The translations under genes and the position numbers were made by a program. DNA of 64,000 nt from the NCBI RefSeq assembly GCF_011386835.1, contig NC_088801.1, forward strand, positions 17,036,824 to 17,100,823. Reading direction: 5' to 3'. Under the pieces are notes generated by a model. That model searched no databases. It saw only the letters and a program-made list of their open reading frames with translations, and was not told where the DNA came from. The DNA comes from Chrysemys picta bellii. Lineage: Eukaryota > Chordata > Testudines > Emydidae. Below are positions 21,837-35,570 of this stretch, piece after piece; position 1 is the first letter of the stretch; each line of letters begins with the position of its first letter.

Positions 21837-24160
21837 TAACTTCCACATTTTCATACATAAGATGATCATCCATTCTGATCTGGATTCCCCTAGTCTGGTA
21901 AGGTAGACACCATGGTTCTGTAGTTTGACAAACCTTGGAATTTAGTGTCCTATGGTGACAGCATTGAGACCTCTCCAGACGAAAAGCAACTGCATATTTT
22001 ATAGTCTGAAATAGGTCTCTGAAAACTTAGCGAGATTTAAAGAGGGACGGGGTGACTATATGGATAAACAAGAATATCCAGAACTGTAATGTTAATAGAA
22101 GAATTTTGGAAGGGATATAAAACATGCTTCAGGATTTACACTAATCGCTAGCTATTAAAATGAGACCTTCATGGGGGCAAATTATCCCATATCTGCCTTC
22201 TATGGAGTCTTTCACCTTCCTCTGAAGCATCTGGTGCTGGCCACTGCCAGAGACAAGTTACTGAAGTCGGGTTGGAGCCAGTCTGACAAGTCCTGTGTTC
22301 CTATGGTATGCCCTTACACTGCTTACTTAAAAATCAGACGGTAGAATCCATGCATCTCCCTAAGTAAGGATTAGTCAGGGTAGGTTGGCAACCACGGACA
22401 AATATTTCATCTCGTTAGGACGCCTCATCCTGGTATAGAAATGAGGCCTGGTGTACGATACATTAAAACAATTAGATTTTTTTTCTTTAAAATACCAGCA
22501 ACACATTCACAGAACTCATCACTGGCCAAATTCCTGGGTTGTTTTAAAACAGTCACGTTACATAAAAGAAGCATTCTTACATAAGACACCTCTTGTTTCC
22601 GGTTTCATGTTATATGCAATTTGGGAAATAGTTATTTGAAAAAAAGAAGATAAGGTGAACAGCACAACAAGAAACCCCGAGGGCCTGATGCTTCTGTCCT
22701 TTCTCAGATTAAAATTCCACAGTGATGTAAATAGGGGAGTTTAGCTCAAACAAGGACTGCTAAATGAAAAAAAAAAAAAAAAAAGCATGTACATGGAGAA
22801 GCCTCTTCACAAGGCTTGGCTTTGTCACCCTTATCCATACTGAATAGTACCTTACTCTGCAAGTACTGATTTCAAGGAGGCTGCCTGCAAAATAAAGTAC
22901 TATTCAAGGTGAATCATGAGGCAAAATCAGGGCCTACAAAACTTTCACCTTTGGTACAAAGAAGCACTCTTGGGTTGAGCTTCCACAAACCAAGGTTCAA
23001 CCTGGAGAAATTTTTAGCAAGAGCCTGAATTTCTGAAAATAGGATTTTATAATGGAAGTGATGACATAGCCTTTCAGTACAGCTTCTTAGATGCACTGCT
23101 CCAATAATTTACAAAAATATTCTTATTCAGAAAAAAAAAGGCATTTGCAATGTATTCTCTTCTTCTGGATATTCGGAGAGCTTTCCAAAACATTTGATCT
23201 GTGAAAATGTTGGATTCCACTCATAAATTCTTACCAGGTGTTTGGTTTATTCAGGAATTAGGCAATAATCTGAACAGATCTCAATTATTCCTTAAATAGG
23301 AGTCTAATTCCAATTAATTAAAAATATTTGTAGGGTTTTTAAAATATAAAGCAGTGTAAATTCTAAGTATTACCAAGTTTGGGAATGCATTTACATGCAT
23401 GCATATAAACTGATGATTAAATAATCCTTGGAGTCCCTTACATTTGAAAGAAAATGAATAAGCCCCTGATCAGCAAAGCAATTAAGTACATAAATAGTCT
23501 CAATCAAAATAATGGGACTATTTATGTGCTTGAGGGTAGGTGTATGTCTGTGTGCTTGTTGGATAAACAAAATATATGTTTCTGGACATGTGTGCAGACA
23601 AGGATTTATACCTCTCTATATCTCTCTAGTTTTAGATTTCAGCATGCCCTAATCAAAGCATTGTCCTGTATTGATCTGTGCTACGATTGACAGAGGATGG
23701 TCAAAAGTCAATCCTCCCTTGGCTAAGGGTGTCAGGATTTCTAGAAACGTCGCTAATCACAACAGCTCTGAATCAGACAACATTACAAGGTTAACACAAA
23801 CATTTTTGCTGGTTACCTTAATGTAAACAAACAACATTACTTCTACTTCAAAGCACTGAAATACTTTCACAGTTATAACTGCTGTAGAACTAGGAAAGGT
23901 GTATACAACATTGGCTACCAGAACCAATTTTAATGGCAAGTCCTGTAGATTATCACATTGGCTATCTAAACTTAAAAAATAACAAAATGTTTTTAGGGAG
24001 ATAGAGCATCTGTGTTCAAACTGTATATAGGTAGCTCTCATTAAACATGGCTTCCTGGGTAGTGTAACTACAACTACCATAGCCCACAGGGTCTTAATTT
24101 CTTTCCTATTAATGGCTCACTTTATGTAAAAAAGGTTACATTTACCCTTGAGCAGAGGGC

Positions 24161-24364
24161 ACATATCATTAGAACCAGTGGGGAAAAAATCGTACAGGCA
24201 TTTTTTAATTTTTGGCCAAAAACCCAAAAGTGTTTGGTGGAAATCCTTTGGTTTTTGGCTGAAATGTTTTGACAAGAAACCTGACATTTTTCACAGAAAG
24301 CAGACACTTTTCACAATCAAATTCATTTGGTCAAAAACCTAAATTTCCACTGAAAAACAGTTTA
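24161..24364. repeat. AT-rich repeat with ttttggccaaaaa blocks
   Basis: Repeated, partly palindromic blocks (atttttggccaaaaaccc, gtttttggctgaaatg, tggtcaaaaacctaaattt) over about 200 bp. Probably an interspersed AT-rich element. The frames it contains on both strands are not genes. Confidence 0.4.
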
Positions 24365-26550
24365 CGGAAAATACTTGACCATCCTGCTCACCACTTAGCC
24401 TTCAAAATAGTGTTTAAAGTGACACATAACTCTTGTGTGGGTTGTCTGCACGGGATGAATGACTGCACTGAAAATGAAGGCGACATATTCGAACCACTAA
24501 AATGAAGCCCCCCAAAATATTCTGACAAGTGCTCTTTCTTTGAATTAGAAACTCATCCTGTCTCTAAAAGTTACACTGGCATATGCAGCAGATGATATGA
24601 TGTGGTTTTTGAGCCAGATATGGAGCACAGCTAATTTTTTCGGTATTTTGAAACATGCCAGATTATTAATTATCACTCTTTCTTCTTTCATAATAATATC
24701 TCCAGTGTAAATAGATCTCTGCAAAACTGCTTTACCAGTTAATAAACATCTTTAAACTACATGTGGCATTGGCAAGAAGAATTTAAACTACAGATGGCAG
24801 AACAGATCTCTTTATTTGCACATCCTTCTCTTCATCTGCAGTGCTAACGTAACTACAAAAAAATGTACATACTTCTGCCAAATTGATGTCAGTTTTAAAG
24901 CAGATTATTCCTTTTGGGCTTATACTACCATTTGATATAATTAGTCAAAGATGAATGCATCAGTTGTTTACTGTCTGGATTAGAAGTATAACCAATATGC
25001 ACACCTGAAGAAGTTAAGCCTACCGTAGGTAAAAATCTCAGGTGAATTAGAAGTAAAAATTTATATGAACATTATTCTCTTCTCACTTACAGTAGTTTTA
25101 CACTGATGTAAACCTATTAATTGCAATGGAGTTATTCCTAATTAATACTGGGGAACATGAGAGAAGAATCAGGCCCTATATCTTCAAACTGATTAATGTA
25201 AATATGAGCTTTGCCCAAACTCAGGGTTGCTCAAATCTGGGTTGCAGTTCAGGCCCATTTCTAATTAATTTTTTTCTATAAAACTGTGTTGTGGACCTTA
25301 TTTGTCCTTCCCCACTTATCCAACCATGTCTCTTATTGTCTCACCCCTTCTCCTGTCTTTCTGCTTCAATACCCTGATTGTCCCACAAATATCTGCATGC
25401 TCTTTTCCATGACACCCCTATCCATGGAACTGTCTGACTGGAAATACCAGATCACTACCCTCTCTTCATTCACCCACCTCTCCAGAGACACACTTCTGCC
25501 TACAAGAATGAGTCAGACACATTTATTTGTAATATTGATAGTAAGTAGTAATAATAATCTTCTGCTCTACCATGTTGTATGCTGACTTTTATCATATTCT
25601 GTTATTCCTGTCCATCTTCTCTCTGCCATTTTGTTATCCTTGTTCTTGCATTATGACAAGACAGATTGTAAGCTTTTGGGGGCAGGGATCATGGGTGAAA
25701 TCCTTGTCCCTATTCAAATCAACAGAAGTTTTGCTAGGATTTCATCCCATGTATTCTCATTTGTGATTTACCTAGGGATTTTTTGGGCAATGCCAATTAT
25801 TTTTAAGAACAAAAGTTGTAAGAACAAAATTATTTATGAACACTTTCACTTGTTCCTTATCTTTCCCAAAACATCAGTTGTTCCTCAATTTTATATAATT
25901 ATTTACTGGGAAAAGATTTAGATTTTATCCAAGAAAATTAGATGTTAGGATAACAAGTGTGATATGCCTTAACAGGAATGGTGGGACCTTTAATTGATGT
26001 AAGGTAAAAATTCTAGCTCTATGTGTAAGAGTCATTGTGAATTTTTAACAAAATTGAACTGCACTTACCAGATGTGAACAGGGCCAGGTGAGAAATGGGG
26101 GTTTTTTTGGAAGGGATCAGACTCCTCCTTTTTGACTATACAGTCTTAATCTAGGATTAACCAGGAAACTTGACTGAAAAGGTTAGGGGCCACTGATTAC
26201 ATGCTCTTACAGGAACCTCGTGTAACTGGTGTGTGGTCTCATTCACATTAGGGGTGCCTCCTTCGCTTTTCTGCTAGTTAATAGACAAGAGCAGTGGCAG
26301 AACTCTGAGTCCGTAAATGTTGTCTCAGGCACTGTGAAGTCATTTATAAAAGATGTGTACAAGAAGATCTGCATATTGCAAATGCAAAAGAGAATGTACG
26401 ATATTTATTTTAGAAACGTCACGGATTTTTTTTAATAGCACAAAACAATGCTAAAATAAAAGCTGTATAAATATTAAATGAGGCTTTAAATAATGTATTA
26501 GTTATGCCCAGAGGGTGATTTTACTTAATCGTAATGGTAATAACTAGTTA

Positions 26551-26566
26551 TATATACACACACACG
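26551..26566 (+). repeat. short (TA)/(CA) run
   Basis: tatatatacacacacacg, a minor simple repeat. Confidence 0.6.
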
Positions 26567-27478
26567 TGCAACTAAATGGCTTTATTTCCCAATTAATGTA
26601 GTGAAAACTTGTTAACAGACTTTTCTGAGTGACTTTCAGTTGAACTATCATCTTTCTTATTTCAGCACACAAGTTCAGCTCCTCCAGAGCAGATGATATT
26701 CTAATCACTGTATCTGAAAGCTAACTGTGTGTAAACAGGAAGCAGCAGTTGGTGACAAATGGTCATGATCTAAAGCCAGAACAATGAATACTGATTTCTT
26801 TCAGAAAGTGTTTTCCCCATAACAAATGTCTGTAATATAAATGCTAGGTGGTGTTTCAAAAACATCATTAGCATGAGCAGTTGGGATCAGCATACTGTAC
26901 CTCTCTGCCTGCTAGAGGCTGGAGATAGACAAAATAAAATAAATTTGATTTTTTTTCTGTTTATGAATGGCCCTCAGATTGTGAAATTCTCAGATATATT
27001 CAATATTCAAAGTGACGCATGAATTTATTCAGTGAATATTTCATGCTTGTGGAGATTACATTATGAATAGTTGAAATTGTGCTATGCTGCTTAAAATCAA
27101 TGAAAAGACCGCTATTGATTTCCATAGGCTTTGGACAGGCTTGAATGAGTTATGTAACTAACTGGTAAGAATGTGAATTTTGAATTACATATTAAAATAA
27201 AAATATGGAATTCATTTTTTGCACTTAAAGCATATGTCCGCATTCAAGATTAAAATTTGTTTTTCATGAAAATTCATGCTCCTAAAACCGATTCCACCAT
27301 TTGTGAAAACAGAAGAGAAAATCAGTGTGTGCACAAGTGAAGTGAATTGGAAAAAACCCGAACATTCATAGAAAATGTTTTGTAATATTTCCTCAGCTCT
27401 ACTACAGACATGTGAAGTAGTGTTAATGGGAAATGCATGACCAAAGCTCCACACAGAGAGATGAAGATGTGTCCATAA

Positions 27479-28723
27479 ATGGTTGTAACCAAAATATGTA
27501 CTAACCAAAAGCAGTACCTTCAAGTCAGCGGCACTGCTATGGGTACCCGCATGGCCCCACAATATGCCAACATTTTTATGGCTGACTTAGAACAACGCTT
27601 CCTTAGCTCTCGTCCCCTAACGCCCCTACTCTACTTGCGCTACATTGATGACATCTTCATCATCTGGACCCATGGAAAAGAAGCCCTTGAGGAATTTCAC
27701 CATGATTTCAATAATTTCCATCCCACCATCAACCTCAGCCTAGATCAATCCACACAAGCGGTCCATTTCCTGGACACTACTGTGCTAATAAGCGATGGTC
27801 ACATAAATACCACCCTATATCGGAAACCTACTGACCGCTACACTTACCTACATGCCTCCAGCTTCCATCCAGGACACACCACACGATCCATTGTCTACAG
27901 CCAAGCCCTAAGATATAACCGCATTTGCTCCAATCCCTTGGATAGAGACAAGCACCTACAAGATCTCTATCAAGCATTCTTAAAACTACAATACCCACCT
28001 GCTGAAGTGAAAAAACAGATTGACAGAGCCAGACGAGTACCCAGAAGTCACCTCCTACAAGACAGGCCCAACAAAGAAAATAACAGAACACCACTAGCTG
28101 TCACCTTCAGCCCCCAACTAAAACCTCTCCAGCGCATCATCAGAGATCTACAACCTATCCTGAAAGATGATCCTTTACTCTCACAGATCTTGGGAGACAG
28201 ACCTGTCCTCGCTTACAGACAACCCCCGAACCTAAAGCAAATACTCACCAGCAACCACACATCACTGAACAAAACCACTAACCCAGGAACCTATCCTTGT
28301 AACAAACCCCGATGCCAACTCTGTCCACATATCTATTCCAGTGACATCATCATAGGACCTAATCACATCAGCCATACCATCAGGGGCTCGTTCACCTGCA
28401 CATCTACCAATGTGATATATGCCATCATGTGCCAGCAATGCCCCTCTGCCATGTACATTGGCCAAACCGGACAGTCTCTACGCAAAAGAATTAATGGACA
28501 CAAATCTGACATCAGGAATCAAAATACTCAAAAACCAGTGGGAGAACACTTTAACCTGTCTGGTCATTCAGTGACAGACCTGCGGGTGGCTATATTACAA
28601 CAGAAAAACTTCAAAAACAGACTCCAACGAGAAACTGCTGAGCTAGAATTGATATGCAAACTAGACACAATCAACTCCGGTTTGAATAAAGACTGGGAAT
28701 GGCTGAGCCATTACAAACATTGA
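27479..28723 (+). CDS. Penelope-like reverse transcriptase/GIY-YIG endonuclease, N-terminally truncated
   Basis: An open frame of 414 codons. The first 12 residues (MVVTKICTNQKQ) come from flanking genomic DNA and the target duplication, so this ATG is an accident of insertion. Element sequence starts at YLQVSGTAMGTRMAPQ, the palm motif typical of Penelope/Neptune reverse transcriptases. RYIDDIFIIW follows with the YxDD catalytic pair. A region with CNKPRCQLC resembles the cysteine cluster before the nuclease. The C-terminus has VIYAIMC and MYIGQTGQSLRKRINGH, the GIY-YIG endonuclease signature with its Arg. The fingers region and anything N-terminal are missing, so autonomous activity is very unlikely. 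No promoter is evident. Neptune-type origin is inferred from the motif set. Confidence 0.88.
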   Translation: MVVTKICTNQKQYLQVSGTAMGTRMAPQYANIFMADLEQRFLSSRPLTPLLYLRYIDDIFIIWTHGKEALEEFHHDFNNFHPTINLSLDQSTQAVHFLDTTVLISDGHINTTLYRKPTDRYTYLHASSFHPGHTTRSIVYSQALRYNRICSNPLDRDKHLQDLYQAFLKLQYPPAEVKKQIDRARRVPRSHLLQDRPNKENNRTPLAVTFSPQLKPLQRIIRDLQPILKDDPLLSQILGDRPVLAYRQPPNLKQILTSNHTSLNKTTNPGTYPCNKPRCQLCPHIYSSDIIIGPNHISHTIRGSFTCTSTNVIYAIMCQQCPSAMYIGQTGQSLRKRINGHKSDIRNQNTQKPVGEHFNLSGHSVTDLRVAILQQKNFKNRLQRETAELELICKLDTINSGLNKDWEWLSHYKH

Positions 28724-29020
28724 ATCTATCTCGCCTTGTAAGTATTCTCACACTTGTTATCTAACTGTCTGTACTGAGCTAGCTTGATTATCACTTCAAA
28801 AGTTTGTTTTCTCTTAATTAATTGGCCTCTCAGAGGTGGTAAGACAACTCCCACCTGTTTATGCTCTCTGTCTGTGTATGTATATATATCTCCTCAATAT
28901 ATGTTCCATTCTATATGCATCCGAAGAAGTGGGCTGTAGTCCACGAAAGCTTATGCTCTAATAAATTTGTTAGTCTCTAAGGTGCCACAAGTCCTCCTGT
29001 TCTTCTTTTAACCAAAAGCA
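27502..29020 (+). mobile_element. 5'-truncated Penelope-like element with 12-bp target duplication
   Basis: The insertion is 27514-29008, bounded by taaccaaaagca at 27502-27513 and 29009-29020 (12 of 12). It begins inside the reverse transcriptase and keeps the whole 3' part: the catalytic core, the GIY-YIG region, and a 3' UTR ending with cgaaagcttatgctctaata, then a tail rich in tgttcttctttt. A perfect duplication and an unbroken 3' frame indicate a fairly recent event. It lies antisense to NCKAP5 in the 30-kb intron. Confidence 0.85.
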
Positions 29021-32003
29021 ATAATCTGTAAAATATAAAAGTCTAAAATATAAGGAAATCATATTTATACGGAGAATAATGGCTTATACTACCCCAAATA
29101 ATTGGGATAATTAGGTGTATTCTGTGTATACATGACATAAACTAGGATAAATTGGGCAAGATCTTAAACTGGGGTATATCAATATAGCTCCAGTGACTTC
29201 TGAACTGTGGCTTTGAGCCACAGTTTAAATGGTATTTTAAATCCTGAAGAATAGTAGATTTTAAGTATCCAGAATACTAATCAGAATATTACCTGTCTAT
29301 AACTGTAGGAAGCATCAGGTTTTCTATAATTCCAATTACATAATTTAGTACTTCCAGGTGGATAAATGTAATGACAAAAAATAAAATGAACAGCAAATCA
29401 TTGTGACTAACAAGGAAATGTTGATCCAAGATATTAATATTCTCCACAGAAAGGAGAACTAAACAGTATACCATAGCATTGCTGCAGGAGACTTGGCAAT
29501 TATCAACTGCTATGTGTATTATCTGTTTGAAGTAGGAATAAATTATTTGTCTTTGCCAGACTGTGAAGAAGGTAAATTGACATAAATTAGGAGATACAAA
29601 TGCATGCTAGTTCCTTATTCACAATAAAAGATTCTCTACCATCTTCAAATATACACATACAATTGCATTCCATTATTGCAGACTCCTTCATACTATCACT
29701 TCATAAATATTTTTCAGAAGACACTCAATAACTAAACAATAGTCAATGGACTAGGCAACACATAGTATCGGCACATATGATTTCTAAAGGCTCTGCAAAG
29801 TACATGCGGATCCCAAGGATGGGAACACTCACATGGGCAGGGGAGTCAAGGATAGGCAGAGATCCTTGTATGTGGAGCTGAGCAAGACCACTTTACAGCA
29901 TAATCAGTTCATGCATGGTAGGTGAGGCTCTCCAATGTGCAAACCAAGAGGTGCAGGTAAAGAAGGTCTCCATTCTGCCTTTCTTTGTCCTTTGGGGTCA
30001 GCTACTCCCATACAAAAGAGGAAGTGAACCCACATAAACTGGTCACATGCATGACAGAGAGAGAGAGATAAAGGAGATTTTGGAGACAGGAAGAAAGGGG
30101 AAATACAAGGGATGCTGCCTGGGTCAGAATATAAGACACTTTGGGGGGGAGGGGAGAATGGGGTGAGGGCATGAAGAGCAACAGGCACTGAGATAATATT
30201 AAACCTGTTCTGGGATGGATCTGACAGGCAGGAAAAGAACTACAGAGAGATCACTGGAATCTACCAATTGTCTGCACACCCATTTCTTTTACGTGGCATA
30301 TTTTGTACTGCTGCTGGGCACATAATTTGCATATGTTATCATTAGCATATGGAACATGACAGCTCCCCACCTGTCTGCATGGCCAAACAGTCCTGTGCCT
30401 GTAGACTGAGTGGTGCAGAGATTTTGAAAAGTGCCCTCTCATGAGCTACACAGAGCTACAATGCAAAGAAATTGGCAGGAGCAGTGGGTGCTTTTGTAGG
30501 ATAGTAGCACGTGAAGGTACTAGTCTGAATGGCTTCTTCCTGTAATTAGTTCTGTCCTGTCTGCAAATCTGTGCATGAGTCCACAGGGGCTATCCTTTCG
30601 TACTATGCCAAATGACTGTGAGAGCATGAGGCACCCTGCCACATCATCTAGAACCTATATAGGCCTGGTAGGCTTTGATGTTGCAATAGGTAAATAGTTT
30701 ATTTTTAACATTTATTAATATTCAAACTGCTGAGGTACAGAGGCTGAGTAGGCTGTAAATGTGGCTGATAAGCTGTAGCCCCATTACAAAGTTTCAATTC
30801 AGCCAGCACTCATATTAAAATCTGTGTATGCACTCACAATGGTTGGGTTCTTGTAAGGCTTAATTGTCAATCTGTGTGTGCCCTTAGGGCTTTTGAAAAC
30901 AGGTTTCATTCTGGGCGTGCAAATAAGTACATGACTACAGGTACCACTGTTCACATATAAGTGACTCATGGAACATGTGACCCCTTACCATTTCTCACAT
31001 CAAACATAACATCTTTAGAGTACAGATTCCAAACACATCAGAAACAGATTGGAAATTGATTCAATGCTACCAGTGTTGTTACAGCCAATAACCTAGCGCT
31101 TTCATCTGTAGAGACTTTTAGGTATTCTATCGCTTTATTGGGTGCTGAAGGGGAAGATAAAGCAAATATCATTCCTTTATCTGATCATGTGTAAAATGAA
31201 TCAACCAACCATTATCTGTGATAAGATGATTGCTAAATGATTCTTCTCAACTTCTATCGATGGACTGACGAAAAAAATTAAGACTGACATTGATAAGTTA
31301 CTTTCTCAGGAATGGAGGTTTCATGACAAGAAAGGATTTCTTTAGACTCCAACACACACCTTATCAGAGGGGTCCCAGAAACTTCCCCAAATTTGAACAA
31401 CTTCTGAATGACTGTACCTATTCCTAACCACATTTTAATTTCAAACACCTTTCTTTACTAAATGGACATCCTACAACAGATCAATTTGTTCACTGTCATT
31501 TGTTTTGTGATTTCATTTTATCTTGATAATTCATTATTGCCCTCACCTAATCTGCCCACAGTTTTCCAGGACTCTCTAAAGTAAATGTATTTACTCAAAT
31601 ATGTCAGGCTTAATGGGTATATTACAGGATGACATGTGTCAGACTTAATGCATAAACCACATTAATCGAGCTTGTTTCCATCATGTCTATTTTCATATTC
31701 TCAGAATGGAAAAACATGAAACCAGACAGTTACAACTTACTTAATATCAACATAACAAACTACCCAGCTGTAGCATTTTATAAAAATAGTGAGTGTTGTA
31801 ATGTTAATTAATCATTTGCTTGGTGGGAAAAGAGGATAGTGGGATAATTTCATGCATATTTACTAATTATGACAGTGAGACCTGGATAGCACCATTAGGT
31901 ATGCGGATGGAATAACACTAGAAAGAAAAGCGTATCTCCCAGTAGCCTACCTCCAAAATGATCCATACTTGGTTCTGGGAATTTGCTGAACTGCTGAAGG
32001 CAC

Positions 32004-32297
32004 TTAAGGCTTGGTCTACACTAACCCCCCTAATTCGAACTAAGGTACGCAACTTCAGCTACGTGAATAACGTAGCTGAAGTCGAAGTACCTTAGTTCGA
32101 ACTTACCTTGGTCCAGACTCGGCAGGCAGGCTCCCCCGTCGACTCCGCGGTACTCCTCTCGCCGAGCTGGAGTACTGCAGTCGACGGCGAGCACATCCGG
32201 GTTCGACTTAGCGCGTCCAGACTAGACGCGATAAGTCGAACCCAGAAGTTCGATTGCCAGCCGCCGAACTAGCGGGTAAGTGTAGCCAAGGCCTTAA
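32004..32297. mobile_element. TTAA-flanked MITE, piggyBac-like target
   Basis: Element 32008-32293 (286 bp) between TTAA at 32004-32007 and 32294-32297. The left terminus ggcttggtctacactaaccc and right terminus gggtaagtgtagccaaggcc are inverted repeats. Inside the left third is a near-perfect hairpin (ttcgaactaaggtac against gtaccttagttcgaa, with a second stem of ttcagctacgt). It is CpG-rich compared with its surroundings. No open frame, so it depended on a transposase in trans. Confidence 0.8.
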
Positions 32298-32850
32298 AGA
32301 CCTACAAGCTATGGAAAAGCAGCCTCCAGTAACTTAAAGGGCTCAGTTGGGAAAATGGACTGAGCAGGAGCTATTCTTGGGAACCTGCTCAGTATATTTT
32401 TGGTTTCAGGGCAACATGAGCAGGAAACCAACTAGGTTCACTGATGCAGGCAGCTGATGAGAAATGACCTGAGAACTCATGCTTCTCTAGCTGGATAAGA
32501 AGGATCTATGGAAGGAGCAGTTCTAAATAGGGGCCTTACAGCGATGCAGTTGGAATGTCAAGAGACTGAATCGGAGAGTAAGACTGTTTTTAAAGGCCTA
32601 GATTCCAGAAGGAAACCTAGCATCTGGAGCAAAGGCACATTGATAAGAAGCAGCAGAAACAGTATCTATGGAGACGCATAAAACGTAAGCTCAAACCATG
32701 GTCTGATCTAGATTTAAGAGCAGGTTTGGGGTTCTTTTAATGAGAGTGAAGGTGGCGTTTGACAGACAATTTGGGGCAAGGAAGATGATGGGAGGAATAG
32801 GGAGGGAGAAAATATATCCCTCCTACCACCCACATCTGGTTATTACATAA

Positions 32851-33200
32851 AAACATAATGGCTATACTGGGTCAGACCAAAGGTCCATCTAGCCCAGTAT
32901 CCTGTCTTCCGACAGTGGCCAATGCCAGGTGCGTCAGAAGGAATGAACAGAAGAGAGAATCATCAAGTGATCCATCTCCTGTCACCCAGTCCCAGCTTCT
33001 GGCAAACAGAGGCTAGGGACACCATCCCTGCCCATCCTGGCTAATAGCCACTGATGGATCTATCCTCCATGAACGAATCTAGTTCTTTTTTGAACCCTGT
33101 TATAGTCTTGGCCTTCACAACATCCTCTGGCAAAGAGTTCCACAGGTTGTCTGATAACCTAAGCATTTTAAGATGACCCTGGTTAGGAGTTATAGCACTG
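32851..33200 (-). mobile_element. CR1 LINE 3' fragment
   Basis: Reads tactgggtcagaccaaaggt, then ccagtatcctgtcttccgac and tgaaccctgttatagtcttg, the usual reverse-complement CR1 3' region. About 350 bp, strongly 5'-truncated, no coding frame. Confidence 0.75.
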
Positions 33201-34640
33201 TCTCCCCACACCACTTTGTCCTTGCACCTCAGTGAAGCTTATAGTGATTGCCATTTTTACCAAAGTGGCCTTCTGTTTAGGTGATGTGAATGCACATTTA
33301 CCAGGAGAAATCTTGAGACCAGAGAAATTTGCTCAAAGAAATAAGCCAAAGCTTTGTCCTAGAGCAGAAAGTAAGTCTGTGAGATACAACACTTAAATAC
33401 CAAGGTGACTGGTGACTTATAAATACCCTAGATAGATGGATATTGTAGGTAGAAAAACTCATCTACCCCTCATTTTATATAGTGTATAAAGCTATTGGGA
33501 TTAAATTACTGTAAGTACTGAATCAGACAATATTTGGATGCAGTTTTGGATAAGGATATTATGCATAGATTTTTGATACCGCAACAAAAACTTTTAATGC
33601 TGACACTTCACTTTATAAGTCAACCCTATTAACAGTCAACAGCATTTTACATCTGACCAACTTGCTATCCATTTATCCATTAAACTTGCTATCTAGAGCA
33701 TTCCTGTTTCCTACTGAAATTTAATTTTGATCACTTGTCTTGTTTCTTTTGTGTAAAACTTAAAGGTGTACACCTAAAAATACAATCCTTGCTGCAAAAG
33801 ACCAATAACCCATAATTTCAGGAGCATTAAAAATGCCACTGAATTCAACCAAACATTCTTTTAAAATAAGGAAATCTACAAAAAAAGCCATGTGAAAAAC
33901 AGACCTTCCTTTTTTTGATCAGATTACCTTTAAATTAAACCGCAGAACCTTTCTGCAAGGTTGTTCTTGGAAAGCAAAAAATGATGGTATAGGAAAGTGC
34001 CTCCTATAAGGTAGAGATGATTATCGAGAACTTTAATGGAATTGAGCACCATAGTACAGCAGAACTATAAATGAAACCTTGACCTGAGTATATTTTTATT
34101 CTGTCACAAAAAACCTAAGTCTATAATGCATTTTTAATGCTACTTAATAGTTTGGATGTCCAACCCTCTGTCTAGCTTGAGACTTCCTTAAGCCCCTTTC
34201 AACCATTTGTTAGCTTCCCACCCTCTGCATTATTGACATATCAACATCTCTAGAGTCTGCCAATTAATGTTGGATTAATTTAGCTAGAGAAACTGACCTG
34301 AGCCTTTGCCCAAAACTTTTTTCTCATTAATTTTTGCATGGTTCTGCACTTCAGATCAAATACTCAACATAAACAACAAGGGCCACTGCTGTAGTAGGAT
34401 AATGCTTCCCCAAGAGCTGTAACTATTACTTTACAGCCTTTGTCCCACAATGATTTAGCCCAACCAATGGCATACTGGAAATAAAACACAGAAACAATTA
34501 CACTATGCAGGCTTGTGAGATGCTGTGTTTTAGTTAGATTAAGAGAAGGAGCAAGAACTCCTAGTTAGAGAAGGGGATTGAGCGGTAAAGTGTTCTGGAT
34601 TCTGTTCTGTGCTCTGTTAATCACTAGCAGACTGACCATA

Positions 34641-34800
34641 GCTTTATTATATCATATACCTATCTCACAAATTACCCTATCAATAAAATAGGTATAATAA
34701 TACTTATCTGCCCAAAAGAAGGGTTAAGAGTCTTAATTAATGTATGTAAAGCACTGAATGGTCCTTGGATGCGGGTGCAATATAAAGAGAAAATGTTCTA
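34641..34800 (+). repeat. MIR-like SINE tail
   Basis: ctatcaataaaataggtata, then aatgtatgtaaagcactgaa and gatgcgggtgcaatataaag follow the order of the MIR-type 3' half. Diverged. Confidence 0.5.
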
Positions 34801-35570
34801 ATTATTATTAATACACATTCCACATTCTCCTCTTTTTTGGCTAACCCAAAGCGTCTATATCTTTAAATCTATTTAGATCAAATGCCTAATAATAAAAGAT
34901 TAGCAACTGATAGTTTACATGTTATTTGTTTGACAGGTTCAGGAGGATCTAATTATTAGAAAATGATGAATCAGAGTTGTCTTACATACTGCCAAGTTTG
35001 AAGGCTGTAAAATATTATCTATCTTGCATATTAGCTAATTGTGCAGAACTGATACCAATTTAAGCATTTTACATTTACAACTATAGTAAAGAATGTCTTT
35101 TTTCTTCAACTCATTCAGTTCCGTTTTGTAAGATTTTAGTTCCTTCAGTTAGAGCATAGAAGAAAAATGACAGTATGCCAGGTTCATTACAATGTAGCTA
35201 CACAACAACTCACCATAATAAACTTTAAATTATGGTTTTGAAATGACTGCTGAGAAAGTCAGAAACAGAATGTATGTAACGCAGACCTGCTGGAGTCTGG
35301 TATCCATAGAGAATCATGCTGAGAGCTGGCAGCAAAAATACCAACATGGGAACAGACTAGCATAAGAGGAGCATAAAACACAGCAAAGCCTTGATTCAGG
35401 TAAGCATCTCTATGCAGGAAGGATGGTTGAGCATATCTTTCAGTTGGGCTACGAAGTAAATGAAAAGTAGCATGTTTACGTTCTTTCCTGAATTGGGGCC
35501 AGCTTGCTAACACTAAAAAACAAAACCATTGCTTAGGGCCCTTCTATGTACTCCATCTTTTATGTAACAA

